Notes: a model not told the origin generated them from the letters alone. Shown: positions 26,644-37,702, counted from the stretch's first letter. The stretch is 64,000 bases of DNA from Phytophthora colocasiae (GCA_018806915.1 JAGKQI010000052.1:1798001-1862000), one strand, 5' to 3'. Program-made: numbers and translations.

Positions 26644-28920
26644 TCAAACACGCGCTACGAAGGCTGCTACTCGCTCCTTTATGTCGCTTGCTGTCCTGCA
26701 GAAGAAATAAAAACATGCACACACGCACACATCTGGTAAGTTGCTTTAATGATGGACTCATTTTAGATACGGCAGCTAACCTTTGAGCTTGAAGAATAAT
26801 CGCCTCGTTAGCTGCTGGCTTGTGAACCTCTGCGTAATCTGGGATGATTCGTTGGCCACGCACATCATCCCGCGCTTTACCGTCCGCTGCTTTCTTCGCT
26901 ACTTCAACCCTCATAGAGACAAGATCACCGAGGCATTCACGAATACTTTTCGTGCCGTCAAACTCCTCCGTCAAAGTGTCCAGAGCAAAGCTGGAACTGT
27001 AACACAAGGCAAAAAATACGTAAGCCCAGATATGTGGCAAGGTACTGGTTAATGAAGACGATACCTGTCCACGGATTCAACGGTTCCATCAGCAGACACG
27101 CGTCCACTTTCAACAAGGTTCAACAGCGCATCGAGAGCATAAAGCTTGATGAAAAATGTATACGCCCTAATCCCAGCTCGGCGAGATGACTCGCACATAT
27201 AGTTCTTGCCCAAGCCTCGAACTTGTCTGTCAGTGTACACAGCCTCGCCACCTGCAAGGCTGATTGTTGACTTGCCTTCTGCAGCTTGCAGCTCCGCACG
27301 AGCATCTAATAAAACAAAATCAAATTAGTCGACTTTCGCGCTGCTCTCAGTATACCACACTCACCTTTCATGTACTGGACAACTTCCGGGCGGAAAATGT
27401 CCGCCTCGATGTGAGTTCGCTTCGACTTATTCCGAGAACGGAATTTGTTCTCGTTTCGAAGAACTGTAAAAACGCTGCTTGAGAGCACCCAGCTATTTGT
27501 TCAATGGTGACAGCACACAAATGGTTTACTTGATGTGACATAATGATACAGTATCTGTACAAACGTACCCTGGTGAAATCTCATTGATCGCTGGCGAAAG
27601 GGACGGGATTGTGTGGGCTGGAGTGTTAATCAGCGAGAAGGGCATCGCCACGAGCTGTGGAAGCGTATTAACTGCCGTCGCGATCACTGAATACGGAGCC
27701 TTTACGAAATTGCTGGGGAACTTCACATTACATCCCAGTCCAAAGAAGACGCCCTCGCCGTGAAAGAGCTCTTGATCTGGAGCCTTCAAAGTATGGTTAC
27801 TGCCGACATTAGCCCCATAGCCAATGTTTCCTTTACCCTGTGGCCAAACCGAAGCTATCAGGAGTGCTTGATGGTGGAAACCCACAAATGGTCCGACAAA
27901 GCTGGACGTCACTTCTCCTTCCGCCACTGAAGTGTTCGGTCCGATCACAGAACTCACAACAATCCCATGACGCTCCACATGCGACGTATCACACAAGAAT
28001 GCCCCCTCCACCACACTAAGTGTCTCGACAGTTGAGTTCCACTGCACAATCGAGTCGTGAACGATGCATTTGATTCGTATGACGGACGGCTCCTCTTGTG
28101 TCGACAAGATAGTTGAGTCTGCGAGATCGCAGTCGTCCACAATTGCGTGCGCACCAATAAAACTCCCTTGAACACGGGAACAACCCCGTACACGTGCATT
28201 TGGACCCACAATGGCCATAGGTGCCTTCACTGCCGCCACGTACTTGTCCACAAAGGTGTCGTAGTTTCTCAAAAACTCGTGATCTCCTCGTCTAGTAGCT
28301 ACCGCAGCCCCCAGAGCGAAGGGCATATCAGCTACCACACGGAGATCTCGACCTCCCATCTCCACTCCAACGTGGAGGACGTGACCATTGGCGCATGTTG
28401 CATCCTTCTCTGGACCCGTGACGCTTCCACATCTGATAACAGACGCTTGGGTGTCGACAAGGACGTCTCGAAGCACCAACGTATCCTTCACTAGAGCGTC
28501 GTCCAGCACCACCACATTACTCAGAGCCGAGTTGTAGACACCACAGGGCATCGGGATGCCATCTACGTCGTGACTGAAAGACGAGGAGAAGCAGCCGAGA
28601 GTAACTTGTCCGTGGAACGAGCACTGGCGGATGTGCGACGTCTGCAGCGGCTTCGTATCGGTCTTGCGCACATTCTTCCAGTCCGCAGCTGAAAAATTGG
28701 AGTTGCAATCAACATTTATGATGAAAATGACATATTTTATTTACTTACCGGAGTTGCCGTTGGCTTCAAGTGCGCGGATATCTGCGTCCGAGAGCGGGTA
28801 GAAGCTGCTACAGAACACATCACAACAGGACTGTACATAAATCACATGCTCAGAAGCAATTAGCGCCTCAAAGTCGTGCTCTTGCGCGTCTACAGCTCTG
28901 CGTAGCTCTTCACGCGGCAT
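26644..28920 (-). CDS. DUF4954 protein (left-handed beta-helix), six exons
   Basis: Exons on the minus strand: 28749-28920, 27569-28688, 27365-27474, 27065-27305, 26781-26996 and 26644-26695, giving about 636 residues. Introns are 60, 94, 59, 68 and 85 bp; all have GT-AG ends and every junction keeps frame. The N-terminus has LSDADIRALEANGNS joined to ADWKNVR. The middle is a hexapeptide-type beta-helix (IVGPNARVRGCSRVQGSFIG, GNIGYGANVGSN), as in nucleotidyl- and acyl-transferase folds. The C-terminus is helical (RTHIEADIFRPEVVQYMK, GLGKNYMCESSRRAGIRAY). Domain name and length fit DUF4954, best known from bacteria; biochemical role unknown. An ATG at 28944 would add eight residues. Confidence 0.82.
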
Positions 28921-29062
28921 GGCAACGCGAATGCAGAATCGCATTATCGTAAGGAATTCTATCTCGTGTCTACCACACCAATTCGTGTTTACCACACCAG
29001 TCCGTTTTTTTTGGCGGGAAATAAAATAATATTCACTAATCTTCCAGCTACGCACGACCACA
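28921..29062. promoter_or_regulatory. Bidirectional promoter, DUF4954 gene and POLD1
   Basis: Only 142 bp separate the two divergent start codons. It holds a T-rich run, an E2F-type site at 29010-29021 and an AT-rich stretch (ATAAAATAATATT) that precedes the POLD1 ATG by about 30 bp. Regulation of both genes from this interval follows from the spacing. Confidence 0.7.
29010..29021 (+). promoter_or_regulatory. E2F/DP consensus site
   Basis: TTTGGCGGGAAA matches the classic E2F site and lies about 42 bp upstream of the DNA polymerase delta start codon. E2F control of S-phase replication genes is known in animals and plants; its use here is inferred from the motif and position. Confidence 0.65.
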
Positions 29063-32000
29063 ATGGGCGGACTCAAGCGCGAGTCGCCCCCTGCGACCTC
29101 CTCGGAGCCCAAGAAGCCCCGTTTGAGCGTCCATGGCGCCAAGGCTGAACCCACGACGTTCGCTGACGACCTGGAGCACATGGCTCCCATCGCCACCAAG
29201 GCCAGTTCGTGGCCACGCAAGGCTTTGGGCCCTCTCGACCCTTCAGAAGACTCGGTGGCCTTCCAATGGATCGATATTGACATGTACGACGGACCTCCAC
29301 TGCGTACAAACCCCAAGAAAGGTGCTCCCGTGCCAGGACTCAAGGCAAGTGCAGACAACAGCCAGAACGCAGCCATCATCCGCCTCTACGGCGTCACCAT
29401 GAATGGCAACAGTGTTCTAATGCACGTGCACGGTGTACTGCCTTACTTCTACGCTGCTTGTCCTGATAACTTTGATGAGAGCAAATGTGGGGAAGTGCGA
29501 GCAGCTCTGGACGCTGCAGTGAGTCAACGAGACAGAGACAGCAGCAGTAACGCACGAGTAGTAGGCGTGCAAGTGGTGAGGGACAAGATGTCCATCTACG
29601 GCTACCAGTTCGACCGCACCACGACGTTGTTCAAGATCTTCTTGAGTATGCCAAGCTACGTTCCGAAGCTCCGAAGTGCACTGGAAGGAGGACTTACATT
29701 GCCCGGCTGCGAGTTCCGTAACTACCAGACGTACGAGAGCAACGTGCCGTTCATCCTCCGCTTCATGATTGACGAGGGAATCAGAGGCTGCAATTGGGTG
29801 GAAGCTCCCAAGGGGACGTACTCCGTGCGTTCTCCAGCCCAGAAGAAGTCACTGTGCCAACTGGAGATTGACATCACGTACGACAACTTGGTGAGCCATG
29901 CACCCGAAGGACAATGGGGAAAGGTGGCGCCGTTGAGGATTTTGAGCTTTGATATAGAGTGTATGGGCAGGAAGGGGCATTTCCCTGAAGCAGAACAGGA
30001 TCCAGTGATTCAGATCGCCAACGTGGTGCAGGAGCAGGGATCCCACACCCCAATCATCCGCAATGTGTTCGTGCTTGACACTTGTAAACCTATTGTGGGG
30101 GCTCATGTGATGGAGTTCGAAAAGGAAGGAGAAATGCTGGAGAAATGGGCGCAGTTCGTTCAGGAGGTGGACCCTGATATCATCACAGGCTACAATATCG
30201 CGAATTTCGATATCCCGTATGTGCTTAACCGTGGCAAGGCGCTCAAACTGCAAAACTACAACCTCCTGGGCCGTTTGGCAAACTCAGCGGCATACATGGA
30301 GAAGAAGACATTCAGCTCGGCACAATATGGCAAAAGTGAGAACGTGAAGACGACAATCCACGGACGCTGCATGTTTGATCTGCTGCCAATTATGCGGCGT
30401 AGTCAAAATCTGAGCTCGTACTCGCTGAATGCTGTGAGTGCCGCTTTCTTGGGGCAGCAGAAAGAAGACGTGCCTCATGGAATCATCAGTGACTTGCAGC
30501 GAGGAACAGATGATGATCGCCATCGTCTTGCAGTCTACTGTTTAAAGGATGCGTACCTGCCGCTGCGGCTACTGGACAAGCTCTCGTACCTTGTCAATTT
30601 CATTGAGATGGCGCGTGTATCTGGCGTCCCCATTGACTTCCTTATTGAGCGTGGACAGCAGATCAAGGTGTTTTCCATGCTTCTTCGCAAGTGTAAGGAC
30701 GCGTCACTGGTTGTGCCGACGCTGCCTCGTTCGCAAAATAGCGAAGATGCAGGGTACGAAGGCGCTACAGTTATTGAACCCAAGAAGGCTTTCTACTCGG
30801 TGCCTATTGCGACGCTGGATTTTGCTTCGTTGTATCCGTCGATCATGCAGGCCTTTAACCTATGCTACTCGACGCTCGTGGCACCTGGAGACGTTGACAA
30901 GCTAGCTCCAGGTGACTATGAGAAATCTCCGTCTGGTGATATCTTCGTGACAAGCAAGAAGAAGAAGGGTATTCTGCCGCTGATTTTGGAGGAAGTGCTG
31001 GCTGCACGTAAGCAGGCAAAGCGTGATATGAATGCTGCCACCGATCCGATGGAGAAGGCTGTGCAGAATGGTCGACAGTTGGCGCTTAAGGTCAGCGCCA
31101 ACTCTGTGTATGGCTTTACTGGCGCAATTGTTGGACAGATGCCCTGTATCCCGATCGCTTCCAGTACTACAGCCTATGGTCGTCAGCTGCTTTTCCGGAC
31201 GCGAGAAGAAGTTGAGCGCGTGTACACAATTGCGAATGGTTACAAGGCAGACGCACAGGTGGTGTATGGTGATACCGATTCCGTGATGATCAAGTTTGGT
31301 GTTGACACGGTGGAGGAAGCTATGCCTCTTGCCGAAGAGGCTGCTAAGCGCGTGTCTGACATCTTTCCGAACCCGATTAAGCTTGAGTTTGAAAAGGTGT
31401 ATTTCCCATACCTGTTGATGAACAAGAAACGTTACGCTGGTCTGCTCTGGACAAAGCCTGAGAAGTACGACAAGTTGGACTCGAAGGGTCTTGAAACTGT
31501 GCGTCGTGATAACTGTTTATTGGTACGGCGTATGGTTGACACCGTTCTGCGCAAGATCCTCATCAATCGCAACGTGCCGAGTGCCATCTCGTACACGAAA
31601 GGTGTCATCTCAGATCTTCTGCAGAACCGCATTGATATCTCATTACTGGTGATTACGAAGGGGCTAAAGAAAACTGTGGATCAGGATGACTATAAGGTGA
31701 AGCAAGCTCACACAGAGTTAGCTGAGCGCATGCGCAAGCGTGATCCGGGCTCGGCTCCAGCCTTGGGAGAGCGTATCGCTTACGTGATTATTGACAAGGG
31801 CAAATCCACCCCTTTGTACGAAAAGGCTGAGGACCCAGTATACGCGCTGGAGAACAACGTCCCTATCGATTGCGACTACTACATGAAGCAGCAGTTGCAG
31901 AACCCGCTTGAGCGCATCTTTGAGCCTATTATCGGCTTGAGTAAGGTTAAGTCTGACCTCCTCAACGGCGCACACACTCTCAAGCGTTCCAAGCCTGTGT

Positions 32001-32332
32001 TGAAACAGAACAGCGGCGGTATGATGAACTTTGCTGTGAAGAAGCTCAAGTGTCTGGGTTGTAAGGCCCCTCTCAATGGCAAGGGCGCACTGTGCCGTAG
32101 CTGCGTGGAGCGCGAAGCCGAGGTATACTCTCGGCAACTTGAGTCTGTAAACGAACTGGAGCACATGTTTGCGCGACTCTGGACGCAGTGCCAGAACTGC
32201 CAGGGCAGTTTGCACCAAGATGTGCTGTGCTCCAGCCGCGACTGCCCTATTTTCTACAAGCGCATTAAAGTGCAGAAGGAACTCGGAGAAGCGCAGACTT
32301 CGCTGGAACGTTTCCATTCCGTTGATTGGTAA
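29063..32332 (+). CDS. POLD1: DNA polymerase delta catalytic subunit
   Basis: Intronless frame of 1089 residues, the usual size for the family. A basic N-terminus with a possible nuclear signal (PKKPRLS) is followed by the 3'-5' exonuclease domain (FDIECMGRKGHFPE near 296; later ITGYNIANFDIPYV) and the B-family polymerase domain: motif A DFASLYPSIMQAFNLCYST near 587, motif B KVSANSVYGFTGA near 677, motif C YGDTDSV near 736. Two C-terminal cysteine clusters follow, CysA (CLGCKAPLNGKGALCRSC) and CysB (CQNCQGSLHQDVLC, RDC); CysB binds an iron-sulfur cluster in known homologues. Catalytic aspartates are present. It makes the leading or lagging strand with PCNA in the nucleus. Confidence 0.97.
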   Translation: MGGLKRESPPATSSEPKKPRLSVHGAKAEPTTFADDLEHMAPIATKASSWPRKALGPLDPSEDSVAFQWIDIDMYDGPPLRTNPKKGAPVPGLKASADNSQNAAIIRLYGVTMNGNSVLMHVHGVLPYFYAACPDNFDESKCGEVRAALDAAVSQRDRDSSSNARVVGVQVVRDKMSIYGYQFDRTTTLFKIFLSMPSYVPKLRSALEGGLTLPGCEFRNYQTYESNVPFILRFMIDEGIRGCNWVEAPKGTYSVRSPAQKKSLCQLEIDITYDNLVSHAPEGQWGKVAPLRILSFDIECMGRKGHFPEAEQDPVIQIANVVQEQGSHTPIIRNVFVLDTCKPIVGAHVMEFEKEGEMLEKWAQFVQEVDPDIITGYNIANFDIPYVLNRGKALKLQNYNLLGRLANSAAYMEKKTFSSAQYGKSENVKTTIHGRCMFDLLPIMRRSQNLSSYSLNAVSAAFLGQQKEDVPHGIISDLQRGTDDDRHRLAVYCLKDAYLPLRLLDKLSYLVNFIEMARVSGVPIDFLIERGQQIKVFSMLLRKCKDASLVVPTLPRSQNSEDAGYEGATVIEPKKAFYSVPIATLDFASLYPSIMQAFNLCYSTLVAPGDVDKLAPGDYEKSPSGDIFVTSKKKKGILPLILEEVLAARKQAKRDMNAATDPMEKAVQNGRQLALKVSANSVYGFTGAIVGQMPCIPIASSTTAYGRQLLFRTREEVERVYTIANGYKADAQVVYGDTDSVMIKFGVDTVEEAMPLAEEAAKRVSDIFPNPIKLEFEKVYFPYLLMNKKRYAGLLWTKPEKYDKLDSKGLETVRRDNCLLVRRMVDTVLRKILINRNVPSAISYTKGVISDLLQNRIDISLLVITKGLKKTVDQDDYKVKQAHTELAERMRKRDPGSAPALGERIAYVIIDKGKSTPLYEKAEDPVYALENNVPIDCDYYMKQQLQNPLERIFEPIIGLSKVKSDLLNGAHTLKRSKPVLKQNSGGMMNFAVKKLKCLGCKAPLNGKGALCRSCVEREAEVYSRQLESVNELEHMFARLWTQCQNCQGSLHQDVLCSSRDCPIFYKRIKVQKELGEAQTSLERFHSVDW

Positions 32333-32498
32333 AGATGGGAAGCTGCCGTAGTAGCTTGTGTACTGTTCATCGTGTCTTGGTAAGAATACTGATCAAAGAA
32401 TTCATACAGCAAATTAGTTACAAACGTTATTTCTTTTCAGTGTCAACAACTCGGTTTCGATTCACCTATCATGATACTGCTGAAACTGTTCAGCAACA
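32333..32498. other. Intergenic between POLD1 and trypsin-like gene A
   Basis: 166 bp, AT-rich, converging 3' ends. No gene is seen. Confidence 0.5.
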
Positions 32499-32738
32499 TC
32501 AACCAAGGCACGTGCCATTTCCTCCCGTGATAGAATCGATCCAAGAGCGGACACTAGACACACGGGAGTAAATACCAGGATACCCTTCCCTTCCACACGT
32601 GTCGTCCTTGCCCCAGCTCACCACTCCAATCACCACATCTTCAGTTGAGTTCCCACCGTCCAGGATCAATGCCTCCCGAGTCTCCATAGCACGAATCGCG
32701 ATTTAGAACACCACCCGCACACACCATAGTGGAGTCTA
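32499..32738 (-). pseudogene. Trypsin-like gene A, 3' fragment
   Basis: Last part of a secreted S1-family protein whose first part is at 48584-49141. Read leftwards it has a MVCAGG segment, the serine motif DSCYGDSGG, then, after a frame change that removes part of the Pro-Leu following GDSGG, VVIGVVSWG and GYPGIYSRVSSVRSWID. It is cut upstream by the pogo-type element at the TA of 32737-32738. The fold and family resemble oomycete glucanase inhibitor proteins and trypsins; the catalytic serine is retained here. Separated from its promoter by about 15.8 kb of inserted DNA, it cannot be expressed as a normal protein. Confidence 0.85.
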
Positions 32739-33064
32739 ACGGATTTTACCGTATACAAGCCCCGTAGGAAATAAAAGCCCTGTCCCAAAATTAGCTTACC
32801 GACTTCCTCTGTTTATAACGGTCACCCGTGTACATGGTACACCGTACCACCATGATCATGCATGTACAGATGGCTACAGAATTAAAGAATTAAAAAAACA
32901 TAAAATAAAAAAATACTGTTATGTATCAATATCGACCCAACTTCTCCTACATCTCTGTCTAGCACACATTGGCGAGATATTCCGGTGTTTTTTGCCCTTG
33001 TCTTGTTCTGGCACGCATTGAAAGCTTATGCCGAGATTTAAAAGCCGGGGACCAACTCCATGAC

Positions 33065-33282
33065 TGTTATGCCACATACAAAAGTTAAGTAGTTGAAAAG
33101 GCAGGTGAAATCTGTATAAGATAAAGTATGCATGCGCACTCAAGCCACTGAGAGCCAACCAAAAGGAAATACGGCATTCATGTCCGATCCAAAGATAAGC
33201 CGAGGGATGTTTTCAGCGAGATGGCATGTGACCATCTCACTTCTGAAACTGACGGCAACTAAACACATACACAAGCTTAACA
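33065..33282 (+). repeat. copia 5' LTR
   Basis: 218 bp, starting TGTTATGCC and ending CTTAACA. The gag-pol ATG follows after only 19 bp. I could not assign a standard tRNA primer site in that short leader. Confidence 0.92.
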
Positions 33283-33301
33283 TTTCAAGTACTCAAAGGC
33301 A

Positions 33302-36300
33302 ATGACCGCCGATATTAAGTCTGTTGGCGGTCTAGAGAAGTTTAATGGCAAGTCCTACACGATGTGGAAGGACAAGCTGTTGACACATGTCAACCAGCTT
33401 GACCACGAGTACCAGACAAAGATGCTGGAAAAGAGGCAGCCAGAACCAAAGGTGCTAATGGAGAACTTCCTGCGGGATAATCCTGACAAGCCATCACCCC
33501 CATCTTCCGAAACGGCTGAAGAGGAGGCGCACGCAATGCGATGGGCCGTGGCGCACTGGACTAGGGGAAGGGGAGATCGTCAGAACCTGTTCAATCAGGT
33601 CCTCCCCAATTTCTTTCTTTCGACATTGCCGGACGTGGTGTCCTCAATGGATCCATGTGAAGTGTTCCGGCTGCTCGAGAAGGACTACGGACAAGGAGAT
33701 GCGGCAGGCTTGATCGAGCTGACGCGGGCGTGGTCTAAGTTGACACACAGCCCCTGGCGTGACTTAAGGTCTCTGTTCGCGCAACTTAAGAAAGCGAAGA
33801 ACGAGATTAACCGAAAAACACGAAAAATGTTTGGGCAAGAAATGGTGACGGACTCTTGGCTGTGCGTGGAAGTTTTGTCGCAGTTGCCGAGTGAGTTCTG
33901 GGCCTCGTCCATTTCAATGAAGAAAGAGGACTTCACTATTGACCAAGTGGAAGGGGCCCTGCGCAGAATCTTCGGTGAAAAATCCAAGAAGGAAGTGGGT
34001 CTTATGGATAAGACCCAACCTGTAGCCATCAACAACGTGCGGGTGAAAAGTGGGCAAAAACGGAAAGTGGGTGGAACCGAAGGGAGTAAGTGCTTCTATT
34101 GTCTTCAGTCTGGACACTTCAAGGCTGATTGCCGCATCATGGCCGCAGACAGAAACCCAGAGAGAGAAGGAGGACCGATTTTTCGGACCGACATCAATAC
34201 GGCACCCGGTGCCAAGAAGGCCAGGCAGGCCAAGTCAACCCCCATCAACACCATCAAGGTGGTGATAGACGAAGGCAAATCGCGCCTGAATGAAAATGGC
34301 AAGACGCTGCTGGAAGAGTGCGCTGACGACCAGGAAATGGACGACATCAGGAGTCTAGATCCTGACAACGGCATGGATTTCAGTGACACGGGCAATTCAG
34401 CCCAGACACCAATCTCGCCCACACCACCATTAGACCTGGGAGAGCTTGAAGAAGAGGTACGCAGGCAAAATGGGTCTTACTTAAGAAAACTGAAAAGGTT
34501 GCGACTAACAGAGGATATGTGGGTCGTTGACACAGGAGCAGGTAGAGCTATAACACCAGACAAGGGGTGGTTCAGCGGGCACCTGCGACCTGGACAGAAG
34601 CAATGCTTTACATACGGAAACGGAACGGTATCTGAGAGTAATCTTAAGGGCACTATAAAGATGAACGTTTTGATCCCACAAGGAAAGATGGCTACACTAA
34701 AGCTAGTCGACATTTCATATGACTGTCAGTGTGATAGTAATCTATTGAGTGCCTTCTTTCTTGCTCAGCAAGGATACAGACACCTTCAAGCTAAGTCAGG
34801 TGAATTCCTATTCTTTCTGGGAGAGGATTCAAAGCTCATGTTTGCTGCTGTAGCAATCGGAGAAGTCTACTACTTACCTAGCATGAAGCCATCGCACACA
34901 AGGATACTTAGTGCAAAAAGCACAAAGTATGGTCCTATTATCAAAGAATGGCATCTTAGGTTAGGGCATGTTGGCAAAGATCGCCTATTTAAGGCAATAA
35001 GCAATCAGCAAATTGAGGGCTTACCTCAAATTTCCTATGCTGAACTCAAAAAGGAAGTCTTCTTTTGTAGGACATGTGCTCAAATGAAAGATCGTAGAAT
35101 GTCCTACCGCAATATGGTGGGAACAAAGTCAAAGGAGCCCTTGCACACTCTGCATATGGACACGACGGGACGGCTGAGAGTCAATGGACTTTACGGGTCT
35201 TTTGGATATCGCTACGCATTAGCTGTCGTGGATGATGCCACTGCCTACAAATGGTATATTGTAGTTAAATCCCTCAAAGAAGTCCCAGGAAAAATAAGAG
35301 ACCTACTAAAGAAATTGTCGGTGCAGTTTCCATTTAGTGTGCGGCGAATTAGGACTGATGGTGGATCTGAGTTCATAAATAAGATAGTGGCTACATTGTG
35401 CGTCAAATTAGGACTTGACTATCAACACTCTAATGTTGAGTCACAAGAAGAGAATGGCAGTTCCGAGAGAGCTCACCAAACGATGTTTGCAGGTGTGCGA
35501 TGCGCGCTACGAGGAGCTAATATGCCTGCAAAATGGTGGCCGGAGGCCTTACTTTATATCGTCGACGTTACAAATAGACTACCAATGGCTCGACTCGGTA
35601 TGAAGTCACCTTATGAGCTTCTGCATCAAAGGAAACCGAATGGTTTAGCACTACGAATATGGGGCACAAGTTGTTTTGCCCATGTTCCTAAAACAAAGCG
35701 CAAAGACCCTAAATTAGGTGACCGGGCAGTGGAATGCAAACTGCTGGGTCTCTCACCAAACTACAAAGGATATCGGCTTTTAGATGTGAAAGCCAACCAG
35801 TACCTTGTGGCACGTGACGTAAAGTTTAATAGTGTGGCCACAGAATCTATGATTAGACGGTCATTTCCACAGATAGATAGCAATGTGGACATTAGCCAGG
35901 AAAATGAAATTCAGACGCTGGGCAAGCGCTCCCGGCCTCCTAAAGCTCTAACTGATGTTGAAGACAAACATTCAGAATCGGTCACCACCAGCCCGATGTC
36001 ACAAGTAGTGGGAGTAGAAAAAGGGGTTGAACGTGACATCCGTAGGTCGAAACGGCAGCGTACTCCTAGCACTCGCCTAAAAGAATACATCACGCAGCTC
36101 AATGCTGTGGCTGCCACTAAGGATCGAATTCCTATTCCTCGATCATTAAAGGAGGCACGCACTAGCCCACACGCACGGCAGTGGGAGTGTGCCATAAGGA
36201 CCGAGTATGAAGCATTAATAGGCAATGAAACGTGGGAGCTAGTGCCTCTGCCATACAAAAGGCGAGCACTAGGGTGCCATTGGTTGTTTGACGTCAAATA

Positions 36301-37702
36301 CCACGCTGATGGCTCTGTTGATCGTTTTAAAGCGCGTTTAGTGGTCCAAGGCAACACACAACTCTATGGCATCGACTATCAGGAAGTATTTGCGCCTGTA
36401 GCCCGCTACGAGTCTTTACGGCTACTTCTTGCCTTGGCTACCATCTTAGATTTGCACCTCCACCAGATGGACGTGTCCACGGCCTTCTTAAATGGCACTT
36501 TGAGTGAGGACATCTATATGAGGCAGCCATTGGGGTTTCGTCATGGATCTGACACCCAAGTGTGCAAGCTTAAGAAAAGTTTATATGGGCTCAAGCAGGC
36601 CCCGAGAATCTGGTATGCAGTTCTAAATAAGTTTCTAAAAAGCTTAGGCTTTTCAAGATGCAACAAAGAGCATTGTTTGTATTTGAAAAGGTGGGAGGTA
36701 AAAGGCGTCCGGCACACCCTCATTGTATGTGTCTATGTAGACGATCTAACTATTGCCGGCTCGCACTTGAGTTTAATAAATGAGCTTAAAGCAAAGCTGT
36801 CAGCAGAGTTCACCATGAAAGATCTAGGGGAACTACACTATCTTCTAAAGATGGAGATCGAAAGAGACATAAAGAGCAAAACCTTACGGCTATCACAGCA
36901 CAAATATATTTGCGATCTTTTAGAAAAGTTTCAAATGCGTGACTGCAACACAGAACCTACTCCACAAGCAAAAAGTGTGATTCTAGAAAAGGAAAAGACT
37001 CTAACACAAGAACAAATTGCAGCTCAGCCGTTTGATTATAGAGGTTTAGTTGGCTCCTTGATGTATCTAGTTCGTGGCACTAGACCTGACATAGCAAATG
37101 CAATAAGGGAATTGAGTAAATACCTGTCTTGCTACAATAAGACTCATTGGAGAGCGGCTCAGCGAGTACTAAAATACTTGAAAGGAACGTCGAAGTATGG
37201 CATAGAGTACAATGGAAATAGTACTATTAAGTTAGAGCTGTACACAGACGCGAGCTTCGCGAATGCATATGAAGAAAGAAAATCAATAACAGGCTATGTT
37301 TCACTACTTGCTGGTGCATGCATAACATGGAAAAGTATTAAGCAAGACTGTATTACTTTGAACACCGCTGAATCAGAACTAGTAGCTGCTAGTGAAGGTG
37401 TAAGAGAAGCAATGTGGCTTAGACTACTGTTGAAAGAATTAGGCTATGACCAAAACACAGCAACGCAGTGCTGGTGTGATAACACTGCTGCCATTAGTAT
37501 CATTAAAGATCCGTGCAGTCACTCATCAACAAAGCACATAGAAATTAGGCATCTATATGCTCGTGAAAAACATGAAGATAAGAATATCAATGTGAAGTAC
37601 TGTAGTACTCACGATATGATAGCAGACGCACTAACAAAGCCGCTAAGTCAAGGTCAGTTTGAAAAGCTCCGATTAATGATGGGAGTTAAGGAACTCAAAT
37701 AA
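33302..37702 (+). CDS. copia Gag-Pol polyprotein
   Basis: 1466 residues in one frame. Order: UBN2-type Gag (about 10-240), CCHC knuckle (CFYCLQSGHFKADC near 262), aspartic protease (MWVVDTGAGRAIT near 405), pre-integrase zinc region (WHLRLGHVGKDRL), integrase core (MDTTGRLRVNG, ALAVVDDATAYKW, RTDGGSEF, and Glu in ENGSSERAHQT), reverse transcriptase (GCHWLFDVKYHADG, FAPVARYESLR, LKQAPRIWY, active site CVYVDDLT near 1145) and RNase H (YTDASFANAYEERKSITGY, LNTAESELVAAS). Protease before integrase before RT is the copia order. All catalytic motifs are present, so the protein may be functional. Confidence 0.95.
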   Translation: MTADIKSVGGLEKFNGKSYTMWKDKLLTHVNQLDHEYQTKMLEKRQPEPKVLMENFLRDNPDKPSPPSSETAEEEAHAMRWAVAHWTRGRGDRQNLFNQVLPNFFLSTLPDVVSSMDPCEVFRLLEKDYGQGDAAGLIELTRAWSKLTHSPWRDLRSLFAQLKKAKNEINRKTRKMFGQEMVTDSWLCVEVLSQLPSEFWASSISMKKEDFTIDQVEGALRRIFGEKSKKEVGLMDKTQPVAINNVRVKSGQKRKVGGTEGSKCFYCLQSGHFKADCRIMAADRNPEREGGPIFRTDINTAPGAKKARQAKSTPINTIKVVIDEGKSRLNENGKTLLEECADDQEMDDIRSLDPDNGMDFSDTGNSAQTPISPTPPLDLGELEEEVRRQNGSYLRKLKRLRLTEDMWVVDTGAGRAITPDKGWFSGHLRPGQKQCFTYGNGTVSESNLKGTIKMNVLIPQGKMATLKLVDISYDCQCDSNLLSAFFLAQQGYRHLQAKSGEFLFFLGEDSKLMFAAVAIGEVYYLPSMKPSHTRILSAKSTKYGPIIKEWHLRLGHVGKDRLFKAISNQQIEGLPQISYAELKKEVFFCRTCAQMKDRRMSYRNMVGTKSKEPLHTLHMDTTGRLRVNGLYGSFGYRYALAVVDDATAYKWYIVVKSLKEVPGKIRDLLKKLSVQFPFSVRRIRTDGGSEFINKIVATLCVKLGLDYQHSNVESQEENGSSERAHQTMFAGVRCALRGANMPAKWWPEALLYIVDVTNRLPMARLGMKSPYELLHQRKPNGLALRIWGTSCFAHVPKTKRKDPKLGDRAVECKLLGLSPNYKGYRLLDVKANQYLVARDVKFNSVATESMIRRSFPQIDSNVDISQENEIQTLGKRSRPPKALTDVEDKHSESVTTSPMSQVVGVEKGVERDIRRSKRQRTPSTRLKEYITQLNAVAATKDRIPIPRSLKEARTSPHARQWECAIRTEYEALIGNETWELVPLPYKRRALGCHWLFDVKYHADGSVDRFKARLVVQGNTQLYGIDYQEVFAPVARYESLRLLLALATILDLHLHQMDVSTAFLNGTLSEDIYMRQPLGFRHGSDTQVCKLKKSLYGLKQAPRIWYAVLNKFLKSLGFSRCNKEHCLYLKRWEVKGVRHTLIVCVYVDDLTIAGSHLSLINELKAKLSAEFTMKDLGELHYLLKMEIERDIKSKTLRLSQHKYICDLLEKFQMRDCNTEPTPQAKSVILEKEKTLTQEQIAAQPFDYRGLVGSLMYLVRGTRPDIANAIRELSKYLSCYNKTHWRAAQRVLKYLKGTSKYGIEYNGNSTIKLELYTDASFANAYEERKSITGYVSLLAGACITWKSIKQDCITLNTAESELVAASEGVREAMWLRLLLKELGYDQNTATQCWCDNTAAISIIKDPCSHSSTKHIEIRHLYAREKHEDKNINVKYCSTHDMIADALTKPLSQGQFEKLRLMMGVKELK

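Noticed and set aside
26783..27052. Plus-strand 89-codon frame
   Set aside because: Antisense to well-supported exons and an intron of the DUF4954 gene.
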